From Capitella teleta (taxonomy: Eukaryota > Annelida > Polychaeta > Capitellidae): a stretch of DNA of 64,000 nt. The stretch spans positions 50,067 through 114,066 of the forward strand of contig KB305378.1 of NCBI GenBank assembly GCA_000328365.1, in the 5' to 3' direction. The notes under the pieces are model-generated. The model did no database searches. It was given only the letters and a program-made list of their open reading frames with translations, and was not told the origin of the DNA. The position numbers and the translations under genes were made by a program. This document shows, one piece after another, positions 1 to 14,589 of the stretch. Numbering within the stretch: position 1 is the stretch's first letter; each line of letters opens with the position of its first letter.

Positions 1-92
1 ATGTATTGCACTAAAACAAAAGTCAACAGCTTGAACTCAGTTCTCGCTTTCACAGGCAACCAATGGAGTTCACGTAATGTGGTCTCTTTGGT
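1..92 (-). mobile_element. 5'-truncated LINE fragment at window edge
   Basis: These 92 bases match 773-866 almost base for base (one A-run indel), and 773-866 lies inside the 3' half of the larger CR1-like LINE that follows. On the minus strand the match begins abruptly at about 92 and runs off the left edge. I read this as the 5' truncation point of a second copy of the same LINE family. Near identity suggests the two copies are of similar, fairly recent age. Confidence 0.7.
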
Positions 93-99
93 ATATATA

Positions 100-256
100 G
101 GTTAAAAATAGGACTCATTGCTGTTTACCCGCCAGTAAGACCACAAATTAACAATATATAGGTTAAAAATAGGACTCATTGCTGTTTCCCCGCCGGTAAG
201 ACCACAAATTAACAATATATAGGTTAAAAATAAGACTCATCACTTTTTACCCGCCG
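100..256. repeat. 61-bp tandem repeat, about 2.6 copies
   Basis: A unit beginning GGTTAAAAATAGGACTCATT starts at 100, 161 and 222, a period of exactly 61 bp. The third copy is interrupted by the TAAA microsatellite at about 258. The array lies between two LINE copies. No coding potential is evident. Confidence 0.85.
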
Positions 257-257
257 G

Positions 258-361
<104 letters not shown>

Positions 362-2797
362 TTTGATTGAATTTGAATGCTAATAATGGTAACAAAATGT
401 TTTCACAGCACTTATCAAGATATAAAAACAAGTAAAATTAAAATGCAGAAGTAAAACAGTAAAACAGGATATGACTAGAGTCATAAATAAATATAACAAT
501 AAAGATGCAGGACCAACATTGTGTAATAAAATATATATTGAAGAGGCGCGTCTTCAGTTTTTTTCTTAAAAGAGTCCTTAGACATCGGTTGTCTTAAAAG
601 CATCGGGAGATCATTCCGCAGAATAGCACCATGGTGGCTTGCACTTCGACTGCCTGCATGACGTTGCGTTCGAGATACTTGTAGCGTCCAGGAGTTAGCA
701 GTTCTCACTGGTCGGCCATTTTCCCTCAGCTGGAACATTCTTCTGACGTATGCAGGAGCGTTGGGGTCGATCATGTATTGCACTAAAAACAAAAGTCAAC
801 AGCTTGAACTCAGTTCTCGCTTTCACAGGCAACCAATGGAGTTCACGTAATGTGGTCTCTTTGGTGTGTCCTGGTCAGCATGCGGGCTGTGTTATTCTGC
901 AGTTGTTGTAGAGGACGGAGCGTAATATCATAACAACCTGCCAAAAGGCCGTTATGATAGTCCTGACGGGAGGTGATGGTGGCGTTCACAACTTTGGCGC
1001 ATGCGTCTTAATTGGTCCAGTCGCAGTTGGCAGTCTAGCCTGCTCTCACAGTGTTGGTCACTTGCTTCTCCACACTCAGGCATCCACTCAACCAGCATCC
1101 AAGGTCCCTGACCTCCTTTGATGGCTTGATGTTACTTTCACCGATTCTGATGGTGATGTTCTCAAGTATGGATTTTCGAGGCAAACACATCCGCTCCTGT
1201 CTTGGATTCATTCAGCCTGAGTTGATTCTCGGTCATCCACATGCGTATTTCCTCCAGGCATTCCTCCAACTTCTTTAGGTCTTCTTTCGTCGACTCTTGC
1301 CAATTCCCTTCCCGTAGTCTTAGTGCTTTGTACAGCTGCGTATCATCAGCATAATGATGACGCAAGGCTCCATGCTTATCAATGATTTTTCTCAGGGGCA
1401 ATACATAGGTCAAGAACAGCAGAGGACTGAGCACCGATCCTTGTGGTACTCCAGTGGTGAGCTTCACAGGCAGAGAGACTGAAGATCCGATTGTACATCT
1501 CTGTGGTCAGTCTTCGAGATACGACTTGATCCATTTCAGGGCTGTTCCTCCTAAGCCAATCATCTTCTCCAGTCTCTTGAAGAGCAGTTCATGATTGATC
1601 GTATCAAATGCAGCACTGAGGTCTAGTCCAACAACACCAGTACTGCACCATCTCCACTGTCCAAAATCCGGTTTATGTCGTTCTTAATGCAGAGCATCGC
1701 ACTTTCAGTTGAGTGAGCTTTTCGATAGGCTGATTGCAATGAATCCATGATTCCATTGGCTTCCAGGTGGTCAGTCAGCTGACTTGACACTGCACGTTCC
1801 AGCACTTTACGCAGAAAGGGCAAGTTCGATACTGGTCTATAGTTGCTCAAAATGCTCTGGTCTGCTCCTTTCTTCTTCAATGTTGGGCGGACGTTTGCAA
1901 TCTTGAAGTCTCTTGGCACACTTCCAGATGTCATGAACATGTTGATGATTTTCGTAATAACTGGCATGAGACACCTCAGTACACTATCCTTCTTCATCAA
2001 CCAAGGTGGTATTGGATCCAGTGGGCAGGTCTTCGTTGGAGACTTCTTTATCAGAGTCCAAATATCTTCTTGTATAAGCAAGTTAAAATCGTCGAAACTT
2101 ATTGACGAAGATGTGTCATATTGCACGAAGTTAAGAGTGTTTGTGACTCAGCAAAAGATGCTCAAATTTTGTCTATTTTCGTTTTGAAGAAGTAACTGAA
2201 TACATCCACACGTTTTGGGTTGTCCTCGTTCTCTCTACCAGGATTCATTGGTGTCAGAAGTCCAGTTAAAGTTTAAACGTTTCTTTTGCGGTTGCATCAG
2301 CAAATTTCCGATGAAAGAATTGCTTTTCTTTCCTTTAATCAACTGCACCACTTCCTTTGACTGTTCCTTAAACATCTCCTTGTGCACTCGAAGCTCTGTC
2401 TCCTTGTACTTCCGTTCTCGTTTTCTGCGTTCTCTTCTGGCTTCACAGATTTCAGCATCATACCACTTCTTAGGGTTGCCTTGCTTCAGCGTTATTGAGT
2501 TCAGAGGTGCGTGGATGTCTAGCACATTCTTGATGCCACCATTGTATCCCTTGATCAATCATCAAGATCTTGGATCTGCACCACGCTCTCCATTTCTCTC
2601 TGAAGGTCACGACAAAAGGCGTCCATGTTGATGCTGCTGAATTTCCGACAGTTGTGGAGAACCTTCTTTGGCGGGTGATCTTGCGACAGTCTCATCTTTG
2701 CAGTAACAAGGAAGTGGTCTGAAAGCGCAGTATCCTCATCTAACACACCATCTATGCGCTGTGACATCTCTTCAGTTATGATTATAAGATCTGGCCG
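362..2797 (-). mobile_element. CR1/Jockey-like non-LTR retrotransposon (LINE), 5'-truncated and decayed
   Basis: Read on the minus strand from 2797 to 362, conceptual fragments follow the order of a LINE ORF2. The end of the endonuclease domain comes first (ALSDHF, near 2710), then a basic linker. The reverse transcriptase follows with LSNYRPVSNLP (near 1840), [15 protein letters not shown] (near 1450) and the catalytic YADD box (near 1345). A C-terminal segment (792-481) resembles the CR1 tail. The reading frame is broken at several places: between the linker fragments near 2555, near 2200, near 1620 and near 1500. The copy cannot make a full protein. The N-terminal endonuclease and ORF1 are absent, as expected for 5' truncation during target-primed reverse transcription. 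Clade assignment (CR1 versus Jockey/L2) is by eye only. Confidence 0.85.
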
Positions 2798-3005
2798 GCC
2801 AGGGTGTGATTTCCTCTATGTGTAGCACCATGTACCAGCATCATATATGCCCGGCATGAATATTACTTCTGTGTAATAACTGCTAAAAACCGCACACAAG
2901 CACACTGTCGTGGGTGTCATTAAGTATCATTGAGTGGTTTTTAATCGATATTTCTATTTCCACCCAAATGCGAGTAAACTTAGCCACAATTTTGTGACAT
3001 TTCAG

Positions 3006-4302
3006 ATCATGTGTCTCACTGCCTTCATTGGTCTCATCGTTCCTCGCTCTGCTATTCTAAATGATCTGGTGTCCGCAGCGTGAGTCCATGATTATTTCTT
3101 AAAATAATAATAATACATAATCCACACTTAGGTATCTCTCTGTGTGTATTTACCTGTTCGTGACCATGCTTATAGGGCACTTTGGAGGGGCCCACAAAAT
3201 GATGAGCCGCCTGGTCGACTCGCAGGTCCCCGTGGACTCACCTCCTGTGTGTTGCTGCTGCGTCTGCTTCGCTCGCCCGGCTGTCACACCGTAAGCAACT
3301 TCTCTATGCACGTACGCAACCATTTGATTGTCCCCCAGGATGAAGCTACAGCTCCTCCAAGCGGCCATACTGCAATTCACGCTGGTTCGTTCGGCGTCGT
3401 CATACGCTCTTGGCATCCTTTGGTCGGATGAATTATATGGATCTGAAGACGTAAGTAATGGATGAAAGAATTGCGTTTTAGTTAATTACGACGTAAGTCG
3501 AGATATGTTCTTCAAGGTTTCCAAAATAAAATTTACACTAATTTTATTGTGTCTTAATATATCTTTCATGTGACTTGTTTTCCAGTTTTTTAGTAACGCT
3601 GATAGCTACATCGAAATACTGGTAATAGCGTCGACCCTCTTGGCTATGTGGGCGTTCAATGTCGTCTATCGCCTATCCAGAGTTCCTCTGTCGCACACGG
3701 CCGTAAAACCCAAATTTCTCTGCCTCCAACTTGTGCTTTTCATTAACGGAATCCAGCGATCCATCCTAAACGTGTTCGTCGCTGTCAATGTCATCAACTG
3801 TGAGCCTCCTCTCAACGCACAAGGAAACGCCGATCGTAAGATGCGGTTGCGTAATCAATTTTTAATCACATACATTATGTTTCTAGGGTGGAATCACATT
3901 TTAATAATCATCTGGATGTTTATCATATTCTTCTTTGCCCGGAAGTACTATCGTCGTCACGTGACCAATGTCCCGAAAGAAGATCTAATCACGTCTGAGA
4001 CCATGACGTCAAAAAGCACTCATACCACCGATACGTTAACACGGGAGCAAGTGGACTTCACGTACGGTGCCATGGGGGACGGGTCGCCGGGGACAAGCAA
4101 CCCCAATTTTAATGGAGAAAGCAAAGGAATTGATATGAGCACAGGGACGATGGACGAGGAGTCGTATGATAGTGATATGGACGAGTTAGGGCAGCCGAAT
4201 CCTGAAGGACCTGTCGTGAAAGCGAGAACTCACACTTCTGACCTGGCTGACAACAATACAGGCCTAGACGAAAGCAAGATTAGCCTTGAGATAAGAGAGT
4301 GA
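3006..4302 (+). CDS. SLC51A: Organic solute transporter alpha-like protein, paralog 1 (N-terminus missing in window)
   Basis: OST-alpha is a seven-helix membrane protein that, with OST-beta, moves bile acids and steroid conjugates across the plasma membrane. Exons read by splice sites: 3006-3079, 3132-3290, 3339-3450, 3586-3835, 3887-4302 (336 codons plus stop, one open frame). Family marks are the IVPRSA segment (human IPRS), the Cys-rich CCCCVC loop, and helices after MKLQLLQAA and in the last exon. The last exon adds a Ser/Thr/acidic cytoplasmic tail of about 110 residues. The 74-, 112- and 250-nt exons match those of the two downstream paralogs in size and content. The first N-terminal/TM1-2 exons are not found between 2797 and 3006, so they lie left of the window or were lost. 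A clean acceptor precedes 3006. AATAAA occurs at 4322. Confidence 0.85.
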
Positions 4303-4327
4303 ACATTGTGCAAAGAACGAAAATAAA

Positions 4328-7152
<2,825 letters not shown>

Positions 7153-7169
7153 CGGACGACGTGGTCGAA

Positions 7170-8153
7170 ATGGTCTCCCCTCAAAATGTGACGAATTGCA
7201 CAGATAATGCACCATCAGCCCAGGAAGTAATTTCAAGTGAGTCTTATTTCTTGTGGAGAACTGTCACATTCATTACACGATGCAGTCATAAAATTCACAG
7301 TGTTACTATAGATGCAGAGATCAAATGCATTATATTTAAAGCCGATTATCTCTTTGGCGGAGGCAAAAACGTGCAAATCATAGTACATGTATAGGCATTG
7401 AATTAAATGCGGGTGTGAAGGGAGTCCCGTGGTTACATAGACTAAACGACAATTTATATTGCGAAATGTTGAAGGCCTAGCTCTTCTATTGACCGAAGTT
7501 GATGAATGAAGGTTTGGCCCGATGAACAGGCAGCCGAGCTCATTGTCTAACGAGCAGACGACGCCACAGCACCAGTCGGAGGGGCCAACTGAGTGTTACA
7601 CAATGAGCCGAGCTCAGTTTGTCGCACAAAGGTGTGGGATAATAAAGAGCGCCACACCAAACCATCAACCCTTTTCCGATCTGTACAGGGTGCTTTCCTT
7701 TTCAGTAAATGAACCGTTTAGTCGTACCTCCACTACACCATTAATTTTGCCTTGCAATACATGTACGTTTGATCTTGGTTAGGTGATGCATTCAATTATT
7801 CATCTGTCCGAATTCAAAGGTGCTCGTATAAGAATGTCGATTTCCACCACGTTCCATGGACAACATGCTTTCAACATTTTATCATGATAACCCAAAATAT
7901 CGATCAGAAGTTCAAAAACAAGTTTAATTCTCTCTTTTTTTTCTCTCTTCTTTTTCTTCTTATAATTCATACAGATCTGAATACCGTGCAATCGGTGGTT
8001 GTGGGCATTTTCATCCTTTGTACACTTGCAACTATCGCAAATTTCATCGAAGAAGTCATCTTCACCATGAAAGAATTCCGTTCTAACCGAATGCAGCGAG
8101 AGAGAGCCAAATACATCATATATATCCTTGGTCTTTACCCGGTAAGTCACATC

Positions 8154-8195
<42 letters not shown>

Positions 8196-10940
8196 ACACA
8201 ACACACATTCTATGGGGCTTCGTATCTCTTGTCGCAGGTGATTTCGATCGTGGGCATGGTGGGATTCATGATCCCAAGATCATCCACGGTTGTTGATCTG
8301 GTTTGTGAAACGTACGTAGATTCATCTGATGCAAAAGCTGATGCGTATAATGCCAATTTCCCACGCAGGTACTCCTCCTTCGCGCTGTTTGCCTTCGTCC
8401 GCCTGTTAATCCTCTTCATGGGAGGACCTCCTCGGCTCCTACAGACCATCAACGAGAACCCCGACGCCCGCATTGTTCTCAGATCACCACCTTGCTGCTG
8501 TTGCTGCTTCTGTCTACCAAATATCAAGGTCACGAGGTCAGTTTGAGCTCTGAACCCAATTGACCCTCCGTAATCGGATGTGAACAGGAAGTCCCTCGGC
8601 GCATGCATGGTCCTGGTCCTCCAGCTAGCCTTCATTCGCCCCGCACTTGTGTTCATTGCTGCAGTCGCGTGGAGCAACAGCGCTTTTGACCCGGAAGCGG
8701 TTAGATATCTTCCTTATATTGACATCTGCTACTATAGTATACAATACCCTTGTATAGAGCTGATATGTCAATGCATTGAGCTCGTATGTGTGATCTCTCC
8801 TCTTTCTATAGGACCCAAACACAACATCTACATATCTCAATGCACTCAACGCGATTTCCACCCTAATCGCTGTGTATGGCATGCTCCGTCTGAAGGCTCT
8901 GCTGGGTCCATATCTCAGACCACATCGAGTCACCATGAAGTTCGTCAGTCTGAAGCTGACTATACTGTCGACCGTTATTCCTGCGCTGATTATCAACATT
9001 CTGAGCAGCAATGGTCTCCTGCCTTGTACCACTTTCATGAGCTCCAAGAACAGGGCAGCCAGTAAGTCATTTCATATATGTGCCAAGGGTGCTCACCGAC
9101 CAATCAGAGGCGAGAAAGTGCTGCATTAAATTCTACGCAAAGAGTGCTTGCTTTAACATAGAGTACGCTCATGGAGCAGCACAAAGAGGGTGGATTGCCA
9201 ATGCGGGCATGAGGGTTGGAAGCAATCCCGCCCTCATACGCTACACTATGCTTCTCAGAATCAGATTAATCACGTGCTTACAGTGGTTCTGGTCGCAGGT
9301 TTCCCACATTTGTGACCTCTATGACCTCTATGACCTCTATGACCTTTGTTGGTCCATTGAGGCGTGCATGCGTCGGCCCGGTTATGCTCCAGTCGTTGAG
9401 TGCAGATGTATATTATGTAGATTATTTCCAACAGATCAAAGGAGTTAAGGCGGGCGGTTGTAACTACTTGGTTCGGGAGTTTGTTCCAGGCATCGAATAC
9501 CAGGTCGCTGGTTAGGTTTTCTGTTTGCCTAAAAGCTGGTTTTGAGCTTAATTTGTTTGGATTATTACTGTTATTCCGAACCACCCTGGCTGTGCCTTTG
9601 ACTACAGCTTGTATCTTTCCACCATGCAAATATTCACGGAACCTGGGATATCTCAACGTGGGCAGCTTCTATCGTTTGAGTTGCTCTTGGTAGGGGAAGT
9701 TTTTGAAGCCTGCTATTTGCTAGGTCGCCCTTCTTTGACCATCTTCCAAGAGGTGACCTTTGACCTGGAGTGGCTCCAGATCGTGGCCACATACTCCCAA
9801 GTGCGGTCTCACCAAGCCCTTAAGGTCATTAACATACAAGAGGAAAAGTAGAGGGCCTTGTATAGATCCTTGCGGGACTCCACAGTTGACACTCTCTTCT
9901 GACGATGAGATATCATTCAGTACATTGCAAACTCTTTGGATTCTGTTGGACAAGAAGCAAGCGATCCACACCCGGATGTTTTCAGATTGCCGTATGCATG
10001 AGAATAGCTTGGTTAGGAGATGCTAATGTTGGTCAGTATCGAACGCATTGGGAAAGTCGAGGTAGGATCAAGTGTGTTTGTTCTGACCATGACACCCAGT
10101 TGTCCTGGCCGCACAGGGAGCTGGAGGGTCGATGATCTTCCCAAGAGAAAACCAAACTGGTTCTGCTTTCGATACAAATACTTGACTTGTCGGGTTTAAA
10201 TAGTGAGCAAAGCTCGTTTTGACCCCTGCTTAGTTGTTGTCACAAATGCTCAGTGGTGGGCATGTCGCGTACTTACAATAGTATCCTCGTTGATTTTGCA
10301 TAAGATGTAAGTGATGCTTATTGATCGGTAGCTGCCGTGAGTTGTCTTGTTCCTTGGCGACCTCACTTTATTATAAGTCATAACGCTGTAATGACTTAAA
10401 GGAGGTTTCAATGTTGAAGCTTGCATGAAGGATTGCATTTAAAGGCGCTGTAATATGGTTGGTCCAAGTTCCTTCAAGTTATGGAGAGCAGCTTAATTTG
10501 GGTGGATTTTATCAAAAAAAAATTTATAGATTTTATTCGATAGTAATTCAGTTGATCAATGAAGTTGATTAATGATTTCGTTTGGTGCAAAATATTTGCG
10601 TCAACTCGGAATGGGGGCTATTGATAAATGGACCTCATCTTTGTCCTTCAATTCAGTTCAACTTATGTACTACAATGCACGGTATCATAAATCAACCGTG
10701 ACTCATTTGTTTCGTCTATTTCCAGGAGTCAATCACTGTGTCTTGATAATATTGAGTCTTCTGCTCTCTATCTTGGCACGATTCCAATTCAGGATAAAGG
10801 AGGATGCGATCCAGATCGAATTTGGGAAAGGTTCAATTCAGGATTCGAAGCTTGAAATTGCTGCGAACGATGAAGATTCGTTCGCCCATCTCCACAACGA
10901 CGACGAAGCCGATGGCGATCGATCTCCGATGACGGTGTGA
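7170..10940 (+). CDS. SLC51A: Organic solute transporter alpha-like protein, paralog 2 (complete)
   Basis: Predicted 350 aa (human OST-alpha 340 aa). Exons: 7170-7236 (acceptor at 7152, so a short UTR or upstream exon precedes), 7975-8141, 8238-8311, 8369-8536, 8588-8699, 8812-9061, 10726-10940. The N-terminus has two possible N-glycosylation sites (NVT, NCT), consistent with an outside N-terminus. Then follow TM1 (VVVGIFILCTLATIANF), MIPRSS, YMGGP-like FMGGPPRL, the CCCCCFC loop and later helices, ending in an acidic tail. Intron 6 (1.66 kb) carries a LINE fragment; the rest are short except intron 1. Donor GTTAGA at 8700 is weak but joins in frame. The acceptor-side codons before the ATG stay open, so an earlier start in an upstream exon is possible, as in paralog 3. 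Confidence 0.9.
8155..8193. repeat. (AG)n microsatellite in OST-alpha paralog 2 intron 2
   Basis: About 19 AG units just downstream of the 8142 donor and upstream of the 8238 exon. Confidence 0.9.
9312..10440 (-). mobile_element. LINE reverse transcriptase fragment in OST-alpha paralog 2 intron 6
   Basis: On the minus strand, conceptual pieces run in LINE order. They are an RT fingers segment (YRSISITYILCKINEDTIVS, 10440-10260), a QFGF-like box (near 10150), CGVPQGSIQGPLLFLLYVNDL-like palm sequence (near 9880) and the C-terminal FDAWNKLPNQVVTTARL (near 9470). Frames are shifted between pieces, and a different repeat (10181-10240) seems to interrupt the RT. The 3' end merges into a (TAGAGGTCA)n tail at 9312-9345. 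It sits antisense inside a host intron and is not functional. It resembles CR1/Jockey-type elements but is not the same family as the copy at 362-2797. Confidence 0.8.
10181..10240. repeat. Dispersed repeat sharing sequence with 56261-56316
   Basis: Both places read TTGACTTG, then GGGTT, then TAGTGAGCAAAGCTC, TTTTGACCC and TTAGTTGTTGT with few differences. Here it breaks the RT-coding track of the surrounding LINE fragment, suggesting an insertion. Confidence 0.6.
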
Positions 10941-11684
10941 TTTCATCTGCGAACTGATCACTGATATGTTATACGAACGCCCTCAAGAAATGATGCAGAG
11001 GACAGACGGATGTTGCATGCAATAAGTTTTAGAGGGGATTAACATGCATTTTCAGTTTATAACATTTCATTTCTGTCGCTGGCAAATGTGACCGGAACTG
11101 AACTGTGATTGGATTGATTCATATATATTCATAATGTGAATGTGTCACTGTCACCAGTAATTAATTTATATGTTAACCCTTTCAATGTCATCAATAACTT
11201 TTTATCATCTATTGCTTTTATAGCACCCTAATATTATACACTCATAACCATCACCAGTGCCTTCATTAAAAACATTTTAAAGCAATGCTCATATATCTCT
11301 CCCTCTAGCATCGTCAGCGTTCGTTAGTAGGAGGCATTGAACGCTCTTTTAATCGTGACCCCGAATCGAGGGCAAACTGATCGAACGGAAATCTTCCCTA
11401 AAAATTGGACTCGGCTGCATTTCAAGCAAACTAGTTTATACGTGTGTACGTGTATACGTACACATATCCCAATTTGAACCATTAAAAGATTTGCAGGTAT
11501 AAATCACATTACACGCCCCAAATCACAAAGCACCGCCAATAAAAAGTCACGGGCGTGAAAGAAAAGGTATAGCATCCTTTCTGTTTTGACCGAGTTTTAA
11601 CTTGAAATGTCTAACTCGTATAAGGCCAGAAAGAGCTAGGTGCATTAGTATACGGAATGTGTGTAGGATATGGTGGATTAGCAG
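10941..11684. other. Intergenic spacer between OST-alpha paralogs 2 and 3
   Basis: Contains the 3' UTR of paralog 2 (possible ATTAAA signal near 11264) and the promoter region of paralog 3. I see no repeat or further gene in it. Confidence 0.5.
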
Positions 11685-13024
11685 ATGTCAAGTGGGGACG
11701 AACTCAAGCCCGGAGGTACGTGTCAACATTTCTATGAAGTTACATCGTTGTGTTTATTATTGAATTTCATAATTCGCTGCATTCTAGATCAAAGAGATGA
11801 ATAAATATGATCACAAGGTCAATCGGTATACTATTGCTGTCATATTGAAACGGTCCAGCACTTCTCTCAGTAGACTATGCAAATTAGGTTCTTGAACCTT
11901 TTCAATCAACATAGAGAATCCACGAGAAGGACTTATAAGACAGACCCTGGTACCAACCGAATGGGTACTCGGCACGAATATTCCGAACGGGTGAGTTCAA
12001 AGTTCAAACTGAGACCATCATAGGCACTAGATCCGACAGGTGATTGCGTTAAGGGCATGGAGATCACGGGTAAAGCCTACTACAAGCAAGGATTCGATCC
12101 CACAATCATAAATTTGCAGGGCAAATATTTTCATTGGTACCAACTTGAAAACTAACTTAGAAATCACAATATTGTTCCGCATTCTTCGAAGGTTTCTGCT
12201 ATTGTTTCTTTTTTTTAACAGGATCGGAACAAATTTGTCAATCGTCAGTTAACATGATGCATGGCATGCTAATTGCTAATGTTCAAATGCTGATATCATT
12301 CTGAAGCGGGGAAAATAGGTAATTATAATATGAAATATGTTGGTGGCATTCTCCCCTCTGACCATCCCAATTACCATCTAGGCGCATTGGCAAATATGTC
12401 GAGGAAGATAAAGGAGATTAATTTGTAATCATGACAACTTTGACAAGTCAACTTAGAAATATATCATGCAAGTACTTCAATGATTGCATTTTTCTTCCAA
12501 TGCACCAAAAAAATCTAAATGAGGTGGGTTATGATTACTTTTGACATTGAGATAACGAAGAGCAAAGTGCGCGTATAACATCACCTTATTGAGAAGCCAA
12601 CGCTCGATCACACCTATTCAAAGTAAGGGAGAAAAGCCATATCACTGATAAGGTAAGAAAAGGCATTGCAGGCTGTGTGTATTGTTCTGCCCACGCATTT
12701 TGAGTGTTGTCTTTTTAATTAACCGCGAATTGTAGGCTTGAGTGAGCTGTCATCTTTGGAGATGAATTCCACTAATTCCACCGATATGGACCCTTTGGGA
12801 GGAGAATTCGCCGGCAAAAATGGAACGAAATTCACCGAATGGAGTATCGAATGTGCTAAAGATGCCCCCACCATGCAGCACTTACTTAAAAGTGAGTACA
12901 CGTCCAAGCCATTTATTTCGTTCAATAAAATCTAAATAATTTCCCGATTGACGTATATAAAGCACTAATGTCCAGATGACGTATGTAATAGAAATGCACG
13001 TAACAGTGCGTTTACACTGAGCAT

Positions 13025-13064
<40 letters not shown>

Positions 13065-14589
13065 ATAGTATACAAACTAATGATATTATTCAGATATGCC
13101 TGTTGGAGGATATGGAATCTTGTTGCTGTATATGACCTGCATGGTTATAACCATCGCTATATACGGTGAGGAAGTTCACTTTGTGATGAAGAAGTTCAAG
13201 AGACCAGCAAGGAGGAGGGCGACCATTTGGATCCTAGCATATTTCCCAGTAAGTTATACCTCACATGCAATTTAAATCATACCTCACATGCAATTTAAAT
13301 CATACCTCACATGCAATTTAAATCATACCTCACATGCAATTTAAATCATACCTCACATGCAATTTATGTCATACCTCACATGCAATATAATTATGTCATA
13401 CCTCACATGCAATTTTACATTCAATAACACACAAAAATGCTATTTTCAAAGGTTTTCTCAGTGACTGGCTTCTTGGGAGCAATTATGCCTCGGTCGGCAA
13501 CCTTAGTAGATATGGTCTCAACAGGGTAAGTTTTACTATTCAATAATGTCATTAATGATTGAAATTAATTGTTTACAACAGGTTTTTCGGCACCTGTCTG
13601 TACCAATTTGTTGGATTGATGACTAACTACATGGGAGGACCTAAACGTATGTGGGACATCGTAGGCACTGAACGACAGATCCAAACCAACACGCCGCCTT
13701 GCTGCTGTTGTTGCCCGTGCCTGCCAAAAGCCACCTTTAGAAGGTAAGCCACGACCCAACAGGCTCATAATAATCCTCAAATGTTTCGTTTGAAGAAAGA
13801 CATACTTCAAATGGTGCATGTTGGTCATGCAAGTCGCCATCATTCGTCCTATCTTGATGTTTTTCGCTGCTGTTTTATGGACAAATGGCTCGTACATGCC
13901 AGGAATTGTAGGTTTCACTCATAATTAAAAATAGCACTATTATTAATTTTACATTCTTCAGCTGTCAATGTACAATGGATACACTTACATCGTTGTCCTC
14001 AACCTGCTCACAACACTTCCAGCAATGTACGGCTTGTATCTGCTCCGAAACGCATTAGGACCAGACTTGGAGGAGAAATTCAGCCTCATGGGGAAAATCG
14101 CTTCCCTGCAACTCACCATGTTGGCTACAGCTGTTCCTAACTTGATCATCAGCTTCTGTGTGACCTTTGGGGCAATCACCTGCACCCCAGTCTTCCCTTC
14201 TAAATCTGCTGGTGAAAGTTAGTTCATATTCACCAGCTTTGCATGTGCTAGTATTTGACTCCTCACCCACAGCTATCTACCATGGTGTACTAGTGGTTCT
14301 CATGCTGCCTTTTGCGCTGATTGGGCGGAAATTCTTCCGCAGGGAAAGCGATGGTTTCGAACTGGCTGACCATCCGGACGAGGCACTGGAAGAATCACAG
14401 GTGCAAGAGGTTTTGACGGTCAACAAAGACGGAAAACGGGCACTGGTCACCATCAAACGTCTCTCTGAGGATGATGACACCGATCCGATCGAAATGGACA
14501 TGGATAATGGACATGGAGAAATAATTGTCAAAGTCGACGCTGATGCGCCGCCAGAGAAAGGGACTGCATCGTATACCACTTCTCTGTGA
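11685..14589 (+). CDS. SLC51A: Organic solute transporter alpha-like protein, paralog 3 (complete)
   Basis: Predicted 420 aa. Exons: 11685-11715, 12736-12891, 13094-13248, 13452-13525, 13582-13743, 13796-13907, 13962-14217, 14273-14589. The start is the small exon MSSGDELKPG, which splices in frame through GTACGT/TTGTAG to LSELSSLEMNST. If that exon is not used, the ATG at MNSTNST is the fallback. The N-terminus has several N-glycosylation sequons (NST, NGT). Core marks are IMPRSA, YMGGPKR, the CCCCCPC loop as in human, and seven hydrophobic segments. The C-terminal tail (about 90 residues) is long and very acidic, longer than in human OST-alpha. Exons of 74 and 112 nt are shared in size and position with paralogs 1 and 2, so the three genes arose by tandem duplication. 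AATAAA lies at 14684. Confidence 0.9.
13255..13413. repeat. 23-bp minisatellite in OST-alpha paralog 3 intron 3
   Basis: About seven copies of a unit reading ATACCTCACATGCAATTTAA plus three bases, starting only a few bases after the 13249 donor. Later copies carry small indels (TTATGT). Confidence 0.9.

Noticed and set aside
1843-2631. Plus-strand ORFs at 1843-2187 and 2215-2631
   Set aside because: Shadows of the minus-strand LINE reverse transcriptase.
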